A DNA stretch of 64,000 nucleotides, taken from positions 39,994,918 through 40,058,917 of the forward strand of contig CP136062.1 of assembly GCA_032622095.1 (NCBI GenBank). Reading direction: 5' to 3'. The number at the start of each line of letters is the position of its first letter. Position 1 is the stretch's first letter. Below the pieces are notes generated by a model. That model saw only the letters and a list, made by a program, of their open reading frames with translations, did no database searches and was not told where the DNA came from. A program made the position numbers and the translations under genes. The DNA is from Siphonodentalium dalli (lineage: Eukaryota; Mollusca; Scaphopoda; Gadilida; Siphonodentaliidae). Shown here one piece after another: positions 31,325 to 42,801 of the stretch.

Positions 31325-34300
31325 CTATAGGTATCACCACCACATACATCTATAGGTATCCCCACCACATACATCCATAGGTATCCCCGCCACACACATC
31401 TATAGGTATCCTCACCACACACATATATAGGTATCCCCACCAAATACATCTATAGGTATCCCCACCACACACATATATAGGTATCACCACCACATACATC
31501 TATATTTATCCCCACCACGTACATCTATAGGTAACCCCACCACATACATATATAGGTATCCCCACCACATACATCTATAGGTATCCCCACCACACACATA
31601 TATAGGTATCACCACCACACACATATATAGGTATCACCACCACATACATCTATAGATATCTCCACCACATATATCTATGGGTATAACCACCACACACATA
31701 TATAGGTATCACCACCACATACATCTATAGGTATCTCCACCACATACATCTATGGGTATCCCCGCCACATACATATATAGGTATCCCCCACCACATACAT
31801 ATATTGGTAGCACCACCACATACATCTATAGGTATCTCCACCACACTCATCTATAGGTATCCCCACCACACACATCTATAGGTATCCCCGCCACACACAT
31901 CTATAGGTATCACCACCACATACATATATAGGTATCCCCGACACATACATATATAGGTATCCCCACCACATACTTATATAGGTATCCCCACAATATACAT
32001 ATATAGGTATCCCCACCACATACATATATAGGTATCCTTACCACACATTTATAGGTATCCTCACCACATACATATATAGGTATCCCCACCACATACATAT
32101 ATAGGTATCCCCACCACATACATCTATATGTATCCCCACCACACACATATATAGGTATCCCCACCACATACATCTATAGGTATCCCCACAACACACATAT
32201 ATAAGTATCCCCACCACATACATATATAGGTATCCCCACCACATACATCTATATGAATCCCCACCACACACATATATAGCTATCCCCACCACATACATCT
32301 ATAGGTATCCCCACCACATACATATATAGGTATCCCCACCACATACATATATAGGTATCCCCACCACATACATCTATAAGTATCCCCACCACATACATAT
32401 ATAGGTATCCCCACCACATACATATATAGGTATCCCCACCACACACATCTATATGTATCACCACCACATACATATATAGGTATCCCCACCACACACATAT
32501 ATAGGTATCCCCATCACATACATATATAGGAATCCCCACCACACACATATAGGTATCCTCACCACACACATATATAGGTATCCTCACCACACACATATAT
32601 AGGTATCCCCGCCACATACATCTATAGGTATCACCACCACATACATCTATAGTTATCACCACCACATACATCTATAGGCATCCCCACCACATACATCTAT
32701 AGGTATCCCCACCACATACATCTATATGTATCCCCGCCACACACATCTATAGGTATCCTCACCACACACATATATAGGTATCCCCACCACATACATCTAT
32801 AGGTATCCCCACCACACACATATATAGGTATCCCCACCACACACATATATAGGTATCCCCACCACATACATCTATAGGTATCCCCACCACACACATATAG
32901 GTATCCCCGCCACACACAGCTATAGGTATCACCTCCACATACATCTATAGGTATCACCATAACATACATCTATAGGTATCCCCACCACATACATCTATAG
33001 GTATCCCCACCACATACATCTATAGGTATACCCGCCACACACATCTATAGGCATTCTCACCACACACATATATAGGTATCCCCACCACATACATCTATAG
33101 GTATCCCCACCACTCACATATATAGGTATCACCACCACATACATCTATATGTATCCCCACCACATACATCTATAGGTAACCCCACCACATAAATAAATAG
33201 GTATCCCCACCACTTACATCTATATGTATCCCCACCACATACATATATAGGTATCCCCACCACATACATCTATAGGTATCCTCGCCAGACACATCTATAG
33301 GTATCACCACCACACGCATCTATAGGTATCACCACCACATACATATATAGGTATCCCCACCACATACAAATATAGGTATCCCCGCCACACACATATATAT
33401 GTATCACCACCACATACATATATAGGTATCCCCACCACATACATCTATAGGTCTCCCCACCACACACATCTATAGGTATCCCCACCACACACATCTATAG
33501 GTATCCCCGCCACACACATCTATAGGTCTCCCCACCACATACATATATAGGTATCCTCACCACACATCTATAGGTATCCTCACCACACACATATATAGGT
33601 ATCCCCACCACATACATATATAGGTATCCTCACCACACATCTATAGGTATCCTCACCACACACATATATAGGTATCCCCACCACATACATATATAGGTAT
33701 CCCCACCACATACATCTATATGTATCCCCACCACACACATATATAGGTATCCCCACCACATACCTCTATAGGTATCCCCACCACACATATATATAGCTAT
33801 CCCCACCACATACATATATAGGTATCCCCACCACATACATCTATTGGTATCCCCACCACATACATATATAGGTATCCCCACCACAGACATATATAGGTAT
33901 CCCCACCACACACATCTATAGGTATCCCCGCCATACACGTCTATATGTATCCCCACCACATACATCTATAGGTATCACCACCACATACATCTATAGGTAT
34001 CCCCACCACATACATCCATAGGTATCCCCGCCACACACATCTATAGGTATCCTCACCACACACATATATAGGTATCCCCACCAAATACATCTATAGGTAT
34101 CCCCACCACACACATATATAGGTATCACCACCACATACATCTATATTTATCCCCACCACGTACATCTATAGGTAACCCCACCACATACATATATAGGTAT
34201 CCCCACCACATACATCTATAGGTATCCCCAACACACACATATATAGGTATCACCACCACACACATATATAGGTATCACCACCACATACATCTATAGATAT

Positions 34301-37300
34301 CTCCACCACATATATCTATGGGTATAACCACCACACACATATATAGGTATCACCACCACATACATCTATAGGTATCTCCACCACATACATCTATGGGTAT
34401 CCCCGCCACATACATATATAGGTATCCCCCACCACATACATATATTGGTAGCACCACCACATACATCTATAGGTATCTCCACCACACTCATCTATAGGTA
34501 TCCCCACCACACACATCTATAGGTATCCCCGCCACACACATCTATAGGTATCACCACCACATACATATATAGGTATCCCCGACACATACATATATAGGTA
34601 TCCCCACCACATACTTATATAGGTATCCCCACAATATACATATATAGGTATCCCCACCACATACATATATAGGTATCCTTACCACACATTTATAGGTATC
34701 CTCACCACATACATATATAGGTATCCCCACCACATACATATATAGGTATCCCCACCACATACATCTATATGTATCCCCACCACACACATATATAGGTATC
34801 CCCACCACATACATCTATAGGTATCCCCACAACACACATATATAAGTATCCCCACCACATACATATATAGGTATCCCCACCACATACATCTATATGAATC
34901 CCCACCACACACATATATAGCTATCCCCACCACATACATCTATAGGTATCCCCACCACATACATATATAGGTATCCCCACCACATACATATATAGGTATC
35001 CCCACCACATACATCTATAAGTATCCCCACCACATACATATATAGGTATCCCCACCACATACATATATAGGTATCCCCACCACACACATCTATATGTATC
35101 ACCACCATATACATATATAGGTATCCCCACCACACACATATATAGGTATCCCCATCACATACATATATAGGAATCCCCACCACACACATATAGGTATCCT
35201 CACCACACACATATATAGGTATCCTCACCACACACATATATAGGTATCCCCGCCACATACATCTATAGGTATCACCACCACATACATCTATAGTTATCAC
35301 CACCACATACATCTATAGGCATCCCCACCACATACATCTATAGGTATCCCCACCACATACATCTATATGTATCCCCGCCACACACATCTATAGGTATCCT
35401 CACCACACACATATATAGGTATCCCCACCACATACATCTATAGGTATCCCCACCACACACATATATAGGTATCCCCACCACACACATATATAGGTATCCC
35501 CACCACATACATCTATAGGTATCCCCACCACACACATATAGGTATCCCCGCCACACACATCTATAGGTATCACCTCCACATACATCTATAGGTATCACCA
35601 TAACATACATCTATAGGTATCCCCACCACATACATCTATAGGTATCCCCACCACATACATCTATAGGTATACCCGCCACACACATCTATAGGCATTCTCA
35701 CCACACACATATATAGGTATCCCCACCACATACATCTATAGGTATCCCCACCACTCACATATATAGGTATCACCACCACATACATCTATATGTATCCCCA
35801 CCACATACATCTATAGGTAACCCCACCACATAAATAAATAGGTATCCCCACCACTTACATCTATATGTATCCCCACCACATACATATATAGGTATCCCCA
35901 CCACATACATCTATAGGTATCCTCGCCAGACACATCTATAGGTATTACCACCACACGCATCTATAGGTATCACCACCACATACATATATAGGTATCCCCA
36001 CCACATACAAATATAGGTATCCCCGCCACACACATATATATGTATCACCACCACATACATATATAGGTATCCCCACCACATACATCTATAGGTCTCCCCA
36101 CCACACACATCTATAGGTATCCCCACCACACACATCTATAGGTATCCCCGCCACACACATCTATAGGTCTCCCCACCACATACATATATAGGTATCCTCA
36201 CCACACATCTATAGGTATCCTCACCACACACATATATAGGTATCCCCACCACATACATATATAGGTATCCTCACCACACATCTATAGGTATCCTCACCAC
36301 ACACATATATAGGTATCCCCACCACATACATATATAGGTATCCCCACCACATACATCTATATGTATCCCCACCACACACATATATAGGTATCCCCACCAC
36401 ATACCTCTATAGGTATCCCCACCACACATATATATAGCTATCCCCACCACATACATATATAGGTATCCCCACCACATACATCTATTGGTATCCCCACCAC
36501 ATACATATATAGGTATCCCCACCACAGACATATATAGGTATCCCCACCACACACATCTATAGGTATCCCCGCCATACACGTCTATATGTATCCCCACCAC
36601 ATACATCTATAGGTATCACCACCACATACATCTATAGGTATCCCCACCACATACATCCATAGGTATCCCCGCCACACACATCTATAGGTATCCTCACCAC
36701 ACACATATATAGGTATCCCCACCAAATACATCTATAGGTATCCCCACCACACACATATATAGGTATCACCACCACATACATCTATATTTATCCCCACCAC
36801 GTACATCTATAGGTAACCCCACCACATACATATATAGGTATCCCCACCACATACATCTATAGGTATCCCCAACACACACATATATAGGTATCACCACCAC
36901 ACACATATATAGGTATCACCACCACATACATCTATAGATATCTCCACCACATATATCTATGGGTATAACCACCACACACATATATAGGTATCACCACCAC
37001 ATACATCTATAGGTATCTCCACCACATACATCTATGGGTATCCCCGCCACATACATATATAGGTATCCCCCACCACATACATATATTGGTAGCACCACCA
37101 CATACATCTATAGGTATCTCCACCACACTCATCTATAGGTATCCCCACCACACACATCTATAGGTATCCCCGCCACACACATCTATAGGTATCACCACCA
37201 CATACATATATAGGTATCACCGACACATACATATATAGGTATCCCCACCACATACTTATATAGGTATCCCCACAATATACATATATAGGTATCCCCACCA

Positions 37301-39404
37301 CATACATATATAGGTATCCTCACCACACATTTATAGGTATCCTCACCACATACATATATAGGTATCCCCACCACATACATATATAGGTATCCCCACCACA
37401 TACATCTATATGTATCCCCACCACACACATATATAGGTATCCCCACCACATACATCTATAGGTATCCCCACAACACACATATATAAGTATCCCCACCACA
37501 TACATATATAGGTATCCCCACCACATACATCTATATGAATCCCCACCACACACATATATAGCTATCCCCACCACATACATCTATAGGTATCCCCACCACA
37601 TACATATATAGGTATCCCCACCACATACATATATAGGTATCCCCACCACATACATCTATAAGTATCCCCACCACATACATATATAGGTATCCCCACCACA
37701 TACATATATAGGTATCCCCACCACACACATCTATATGTATCACCACCACATACATATATAGGTATCCCCACCACACACATATATAGGTATCCCCATCACA
37801 TACATATATAGGAATCCCCACCACACACATATAGGTATCCTCACCACACACATATATAGGTATCCTCACCACACACATATATAGGTATCCCCGCCACATA
37901 CATCTATAGGTATCACCACCACATACATCTATAGTTATCACCACCACATACATCTATAGGCATCCCCACCACATACATCTATAGGTATCCCCACCACATA
38001 CATCTATATGTATCCCCGCCACACACATCTATAGGTATCCTCACCACACACATATATAGGTATCCCCACCACATACATCTATAGGTATCCCCACCACACA
38101 CATATATAGGTATCCCCACCACACACATATATAGGTATCCCCACCACATACATCTATAGGTATCCCCACCACACACATATAGGTATCCCCACCACACACA
38201 TCTATAGGTATCACCTCCACATACATCTATAGGTATCACCATAACATACATCTATAGGTATCCCCACCACATACATCTATAGGTATCCCCACCACATACA
38301 TCTATAGGTATACCCGCCACACACATCTATAGGCATTCTCACCACACACATATATAGGTATCCCCACCACATACATCTATAGGTATCCCCACCACTCACA
38401 TATATAGGTATCACCACCACATACATCTATATGTATCCCCACCACATACATCTATAGGTAACCCCACCACATACATAAATAGGTATCCCCACCACTTACA
38501 TCTATATGTATCCCCACCACATACATATATAGGTATCCCCACCACATACATCTATAGGTATCCTCGCCAGACACATCTATAGGTATCACCACCACACGCA
38601 TCTATAGGTATCACCACCACATACACATATAGGTATCCCCACCACATACAAATATAGGTATCCCCGCCACACACATATATATGTATCACCACCACATACA
38701 TATATAGGTATCCCCACCACATACATCTATAGGTCTCCCCACCACACACATCTATAGGTATCCCCACCACACACATCTATAGGTATCCCCGCCACACACA
38801 TCTATAGGTCTCCCCACCACATACATATATAGGTATCCTCACCACACATCTATAGGTATCCTCACCACACACATATATAGGTATCCCCACCACATACATA
38901 TATAGGTATCCTCACCACACATCTATAGGTATCCTCACCACTCACATATATAGGTATCCCCACCACATACATATATAGGTATCCCCACCACATACATCTA
39001 TATGTATCCCCACCACACACATATATAGGTATCCCCACCACATACCTCTATAGGTATCCCCACCACACATATATATAGCTATCCCCACCACATACATATA
39101 TAGGTATCCCCACCACATACATCTATTGGTATCCCCACCACATACATATATAGGTATCCCCACCACAGACATATATAGGTATCCCCACCACACACATCTA
39201 TAGGTATCCCCGCCATACACGTCTATATGTATCCCCACCACATACATCTATAGGTATCACCACCACATACATCTATAGGTATCCCCACCACATACATCCA
39301 TAGGTATCCGCGCCACACACATCTATAGGTATCCTCACCACACACATATATAGGTATCCCCACCAAATACATCTATAGGTATCCCCACCACACACATATA
39401 TAGG

Positions 39405-39660
39405 TATCACCACCACATACATCTATATGTATCCCCACCACGTACATCTATAGGTAACCCCACCACATACATATATAGGTATCCCCACCACATACATCTA
39501 TAGGTATCCCCACCACACACATATATACGTATCACCACCACATACATCTATATGTATCCCCACCACGTACATCTATAGGTAACCCCACCACATACATATA
39601 TAGGTATCCCCACCACATACATCTATAGGTATCCCCACCACACACATATATACGTATCAC
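39405..39660. repeat. 125-bp (five-unit) tandem duplication
   Basis: Five consecutive units, including the CGTACATC unit, the GGTAACCCC unit and a TATATACGTATC unit, are repeated exactly once more at +125 bp. The ACGTAT variant ends both halves (about 39527 and 39652) and was not seen elsewhere in the array by eye. It accounts for the last 2,641-bp repeat step being 2,766 bp. Confidence 0.85.
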
Positions 39661-41080
39661 CACCACACACATATATAGGTATCACCACCACATACATATA
39701 TAGGTATCTCCACCACATACATATATGGGTATAGCCACCACACACATATATAGGTATCACCACCACATACATCTATAGGTATCTCCACCACATACATCTA
39801 TGGGTATCCCCGCCACATACATATATAGGTATCCCCCACCACATACATATATAGGTAGCACCACCACATACATCTATAGGTATCTCCACCACACTCATCT
39901 ATAGGTATCCCCACCACACACATCTATAGGTATCCCCGCCACACGCATCTATAGATATCACCACCACATACATATATAGGTATCCCCGCCACATACATAT
40001 ATAGGTATCCCCACCACATACTTATATAGGTATCCCCACAATATACATATATAGGTATCCCCACCACATACATATATAGGTATCCTCACCACACATCTAT
40101 AGGTATCCTCACCGCATACATATATATGTATCCCCACCTCATACATATATAGGTATCCCCACCACATACATCTATATGTATCCCCACCACACACATATAT
40201 AGGTATCCCCACCACATACATCTATAGGTATCCCCACCACACACATATATAGGTATCCCCACCACATACATATATAGGTATCCCCACCACATACATCTAT
40301 ATGTATCCCCACCACACACATATATAGGTATCCCCACCACATACATCTATAGGTATCCCCACCACATACATATATAGGTATCCCCACCACATACATATAT
40401 AGGTATCCCCACCACATACATCTATAAGTATCCCCACCACATACATATATAGGTATCCCCACCACATACATATATAGGTATCCCCACCACATACATCTAT
40501 AAGTATCCCCACCACATACATATATAGGTATCCCCACCACATACATCTATAGGTATCCCCACCACACACATCTATATGTATCACCACCACACACATCTAT
40601 AGGTATCCCCACCACACACATATATAGGTATCACCACCACACACATCTATAGGTATCACCGCCACACACATATATAGGTATCCCCAACACATACATCTAT
40701 AGGTATCCCCACCATACACATATATAGGTATCCCCAACTCATACATCTATAGGTATCCCCACCATACACATCTATAGGTATCCCCACCACACACATATAT
40801 AGGTATCCCCACCAAACACATATATAGGTATCCCCACCACATACATATATAGGTATCCCCACCACATACATATATAGGTATCCCCACCACATACATATAT
40901 ATGTATCCTCACCACATACATATATAGGTATCCCCGCCACACACATATATAGGTATCCTCACCACATACATATATAGGTATCCCCACCACACACATATAT
41001 AGTTATCCCCACCACACACATATATAGGTATCCCCACCACATACATCTATAGGTATCCCCACCACACACATATAGGTATC

Positions 41081-41088
41081 CCCGCCAC
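41081..41088. repeat. Left 8-bp target-site duplication (CCCGCCAC)
   Basis: The eight bases before the CAG terminus are CCCGCCAC, and the same eight follow the CTG terminus at 42794-42801. Removing the element and one copy restores a continuous satellite unit identical in context to 1347-1354. An 8-bp duplication is characteristic of hAT transposition. Confidence 0.95.
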
Positions 41089-41104
41089 CAGGGATGGGGT
41101 AATT
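41089..41104 (+). repeat. hAT left terminal inverted repeat
   Basis: CAGGGATGGGGTAATT starts immediately after the target duplication. It matches the reverse complement of the right end at positions 1-3, 7-11 and 13-16. The CAG start and GGGG core fit hAT ends. The mismatches at 4-6 and 12 may be ancestral or decay. Confidence 0.9.
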
Positions 41105-41260
41105 GTAATTTGTAATTGTAATTGATTGTAATTAATTACATTTTTTCAAGTAATTGCATGTAATTGGTAATTGAGTTTATTCTCAATTACATGTAATTGC
41201 AATTGTAATTGGTTAGGATGTAATTGTAATTGTAATTAGGGTTTAATTTCAATTACTTCA
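41099..41260. repeat. Left subterminal TAATTG repeat cluster
   Basis: Closely spaced copies of TAATTG and its reverse complement CAATTA fill this region. At 41167-41190 is a perfect 9-bp inverted repeat, GTAATTGAG and CTCAATTAC, around a TTTATT loop. Short motifs repeated at both hAT ends commonly serve as transposase-binding sites; that role is inferred here. Confidence 0.75.
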
Positions 41261-41628
41261 AAATCACAGGTACTTGTTTCTTCTCAAAGTTCTCTTTCAT
41301 GATTCACCCAATGGTTTCTTCAAATGGTTTTTTTCCAAAATTTCAAAGTGTAAGACTGGTGACTGGCTATCACTATGTTGTCACAACACTGAGTTTTTAT
41401 CAACTGTGTCTCAATGGTGAATTCTGTTGACACCTCCTGTTTGTTTGCTTAAGCATTGGTTAACCTTTTAGTAGGCTTGTTTTGATAAATACAATGAGAA
41501 ACCAACTTCAAATAATAGACAATATATCACTATAATATATCACTCTTATGATAATGTTTCATTATCTCCATCTGATATGGTATATATGCTATGGTAGAAA
41601 TTCATACCAACCATTGCTAATGCTATGA
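41261..41628. other. Unrecognised 5' part of the hAT element
   Basis: This is AT-rich DNA with no long open frame. An 11-bp direct repeat, AATATATCACT, is at 41521-41531 and 41534-41544, and a TATATAT tract is at about 41581. If the transposase had its own promoter it should lie here, but no element is clear enough to call. A possible old start codon, ATG at 41625 (followed by ATG at 41631), lies just upstream of the BED exon but in the wrong frame by one base, with a run of five A between them. Confidence 0.45.
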
Positions 41629-41766
41629 GCATGTTTACAAAAATTCTGGCAGCATTTTAATTTGCAGAAAGACACATCGTGTCCTATGAAAGCGAAGTGC
41701 AAACTTTGCCCAACTACAATATCCAGTTCCAAAAAAGTTACCTCCAATTTTGTGACACATCTGAAG
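41629..41766 (+). pseudogene. hAT transposase remnant, exon 1: BED zinc finger
   Basis: The frame is open for 46 codons from just after a TGA at 41626. It shows a BED-type DNA-binding finger: KFWQHF (the conserved aromatic Trp at 41647-41649), then AKCKLC with the two zinc-ligand cysteines at 41698 and 41707, then TSNFVTHLK with the first ligand histidine at 41758. It ends exactly at AAG before GTAAGT, a strong splice donor. The BED finger binds element ends in hAT transposases (known for the family). No start codon is in frame. The nearest ATG pair (41625, 41631) is out of frame by one base, so either a one-base insertion in the A run broke the start or an upstream exon is lost. A TTTGCAG at 41661-41667 could be a second acceptor. 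The domain call is firm; the start is not. Confidence 0.85.
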
Positions 41767-42242
41767 GTAAGTTTCCATTTCTATGTATTAGCTTTGTTTA
41801 ATTCCATTGACATATAACTTCAGTCATATGGTGGTATTGGTAATTAAATTTATTTTTGTAATTCTTTTTCACCATTTGTACCACGATTGTGGTTTATGTG
41901 AATGAACAATTTGATTTGATTTGATTTGATTTGATTTGGTATATGCATTGTATCTTGTCCCTTCTAATTTGCAACTGAATGACAAAGAGGGGACAAATAT
42001 CTGCTTCAGTAATCCCCCAATTAGCACTGTCTATTGGAGGCATTGTGTTACCAATAAGCTGGTGGCCACAAAGGCTAATTAAGATTATGACTCTAATTAA
42101 CAATCAGAGTGATGATTATCTCATTGTCCTTTACAATTGGCCTGACTGTGTGTCTGACTTACTGAGATAGTGTTATTCCCTTAATAATTAAATGATGGAT
42201 ACATGTGTGTTTCTAAAATACTCTATTATTTTCATTTTATAG
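41767..42242 (+). other. Intron splitting the BED finger
   Basis: The intron begins GTAAGT at 41767 and ends TTTTCATTTTATAG at 42242, 476 bp, phase 0. Joining its borders restores the second half of the finger, H-L-K-R-K-H, with the fourth zinc ligand at 42249-42251, which strongly supports real splicing. Inside are a (TTGAT)5 tract and a 5-bp-stem hairpin at 41880-41893. Short open frames at 41894-42103 (minus) and 41979-42170 (plus) lie within it and resemble nothing recognised. Confidence 0.8.
41911..41935 (+). repeat. (TTGAT)5 microsatellite, possible retroposon tail
   Basis: Five perfect TTGAT copies are followed by TTGGT. The preceding sequence has a stem-loop ACCAC-GATT-GTGGT at 41880-41893 followed by AATGAACAAT. 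Many animal non-LTR elements and SINEs end in short tandem repeats of this sort, so it may be the 3' end of a truncated insertion into the intron. No clear flanking duplication was found, so the origin is inferred. Confidence 0.5.
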
Positions 42243-42464
42243 CGAAAGCATCAAGATGTCTATGAATCAACAGTCACACAGGCATCATCAGCAAGTGATC
42301 AACAACCTACTAGGATCTATCAGTATGCAAATACATCGGTCAAGAATGCGAAAGCATTGAAGATAGTTAGCAAAGTTCATAAATGTCTTATAACATTCCA
42401 ATTTTTAGAAGATCAACCCCGACTACAAGCTGCCAATGCAACACGCTGGAATTGCCAGCTATAA
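42243..42464 (+). pseudogene. hAT transposase remnant, exon 2: finger end and TRWN block
   Basis: This exon has 73 codons and then TAA, in phase with exon 1. It opens with RKHQDVYE, completing the BED finger, passes through a Gln/Ser-rich linker (SSASDQQPTRIYQY), then reaches ALKIVSKVHK and PRLQAANATRWNCQL. The last part matches the TRWN segment in the middle of the hAT catalytic region, normally hundreds of residues after the finger. The intervening catalytic sequence is missing, with the likely deletion joint between codons near 42320 and 42350. The TAA falls inside the conserved block: the same frame continues ITIRSILRTPILDSV, which still looks hAT-like. The product could not catalyse transposition. 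If translated it would be a small BED-finger protein that might bind the ends, which is speculative. Confidence 0.82.
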
Positions 42465-42566
42465 ATCACGATTCGCTCAATTCTACGAACACCTATACTG
42501 GACTCAGTACATTGGCTGCTCTGTACCAAGTGTGATTCACCATGTATTTCATCTTGCTTGTATTAA
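42465..42566 (+). pseudogene. hAT transposase remnant beyond the stop
   Basis: In the same frame as exon 2, about 33 further codons run to a TAA at 42564. The first dozen or so, including IRSILRTP, continue the conserved hAT block after TRWN. The rest (WLLCTKCDSP region) does not look hAT-like and may follow a frameshift or second deletion. All of the C-terminal dimerisation region expected in hAT transposases is absent. Confidence 0.6.
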
Positions 42567-42584
42567 ATTTATGTTTTGTTATCA

Positions 42585-42605
42585 AATAAAGTTTATATAA
42601 ATAAA
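42585..42605 (+). terminator. Polyadenylation signals of the hAT gene
   Basis: AATAAA occurs at 42585-42590 and again at 42600-42605, about 120 bp after the exon 2 stop and upstream of the right subterminal repeats. This is where a transposase transcript should end. A GTGTTCC stretch follows, weakly resembling a downstream GU element. Confidence 0.6.
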
Positions 42606-42630
42606 AAGTGTTCCTACATCAATTATGTGT

Positions 42631-42783
42631 GAAATGTAATTGTAATTGTAATTGAATTACATTTCAAAGTAATTGTAATTGTAATTAATTACATTGTGAA
42701 ATAGATGTAATGGGAATTGTAATTGTAATTGAAAAATGTTGAAGTAATTGTAATTGTAATTAATTACATTCACAAGTAATTGC
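42631..42783. repeat. Right subterminal TAATTG repeat cluster
   Basis: Runs of GTAATTGTAATTG alternate with AATTAATTAC. A perfect 11-bp inverted repeat, GAAATGTAATT (42631-42641) and AATTACATTTC (42655-42665), can form a stem. The composition mirrors the left end and supports the two ends belonging to one element. Confidence 0.75.
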
Positions 42784-42793
42784 CCCAAGTCTG
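42778..42793 (-). repeat. hAT right terminal inverted repeat
   Basis: The reverse complement reads CAGACTTGGGGCAATT and the plus strand ends CTG just before the right target duplication. It matches the left terminus at 12 of 16 positions. Confidence 0.9.
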
Positions 42794-42801
42794 CCCGCCA
42801 C
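42794..42801. repeat. Right 8-bp target-site duplication (CCCGCCAC)
   Basis: This is identical to 41081-41088. After it the satellite continues in the register expected for an uninterrupted unit: ACACATCTATAGG, then the TATCACCTCC unit. Confidence 0.95.

Larger units (their letters stand above)
27000..40600. repeat. 2,641-bp higher-order repeat, about five copies
   Basis: This is the most regular part of the array. Anchors at 28848, 31910, 34551, 37192 and 39958 step by 3,062, 2,641, 2,641 and 2,766 bp. Anchors ending at 27792, 30432, 33494, 36135 and 38776 step by 2,640, 3,062, 2,641 and 2,641 bp. The two long steps contain extra 421-bp and 125-bp duplications. Landmark units include CTATGGGTATAACC, GGTATCCCCCACC and the CGTACATC unit. 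Copies starting near 31.9, 34.6 and 37.2 kb look nearly identical by eye, which suggests recent amplification or gene conversion. Confidence 0.88.
1..41088. repeat. 25-bp tandem satellite array, left arm
   Basis: This arm is a continuous head-to-tail array of a 25-bp unit in one orientation; a consensus unit is at 270-294. Each unit joins a C-rich half (GGTATCCCCACCAC) to an AT-rich half (ACATATATA or ACATCTATA). Counting one consensus unit gives A9 C8 T6 G2, so the plus strand is strongly C over G. Recurrent variants are CACATAC/CACACAC, ATATA/CTATA, TATAGG/TATATG, CCCCACC/CCCCGCC/CCTCACC and TATCACC. Units of 23 bp recur at fixed positions of larger repeats. There is no unique DNA in this arm. 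All minus-strand open frames here are repeat by-products. The function is unknown; a large minisatellite or satellite locus is the safe description. Confidence 0.98.
41089..42793 (+). mobile_element. Defective hAT-superfamily DNA transposon
   Basis: This 1,705-bp element is bounded by 8-bp direct repeats. Its terminal inverted repeats match at 12 of the first 16 positions (CAGGGATGGGGTAATT against CAGACTTGGGGCAATT). TAATTG-rich subterminal repeats lie at both ends, as expected for transposase-binding arrays. Inside, on the plus strand, are a BED zinc-finger exon, a GT-AG intron, a second exon with the hAT TRWN block, and AATAAA signals. Autonomous hAT elements usually encode roughly 600-700 residues; here only about 119 codons remain open before a stop. 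It is therefore an internally deleted, non-autonomous copy that must have been moved by transposase supplied in trans. It is the only non-satellite DNA in the window and appears once. Confidence 0.93.

Noticed and set aside
1-41088. CRISPR array
   Set aside because: The units abut directly with no unique spacers of constant length, and no cas-like gene is present. It is a simple tandem satellite.
41581-41590. TATA box for a transposase promoter
   Set aside because: TATATAT occurs throughout AT-rich DNA here and thousands of times in the satellite; nothing else marks a promoter.
41894-42103. 69-codon minus-strand open frame
   Set aside because: It is antisense to the intron, and its start-distal part is read from the (TTGAT)5 tract. 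There is no supporting motif.
41979-42170. 63-codon plus-strand open frame
   Set aside because: It lies wholly inside the predicted intron, has no recognisable motif, and is of a length expected by chance.
41089-42793. Other transposon classes (piggyBac, Tc1/mariner, Helitron)
   Set aside because: TTAA or TA target duplications are absent and both ends have inverted repeats. The 8-bp duplication with a BED finger and the TRWN block fits hAT.
41089-42793. Host gene carrying a BED finger (domesticated transposase)
   Set aside because: Intact ends and target duplication, an in-frame stop inside a conserved block, and a missing start codon argue for a decayed element rather than a selected gene.
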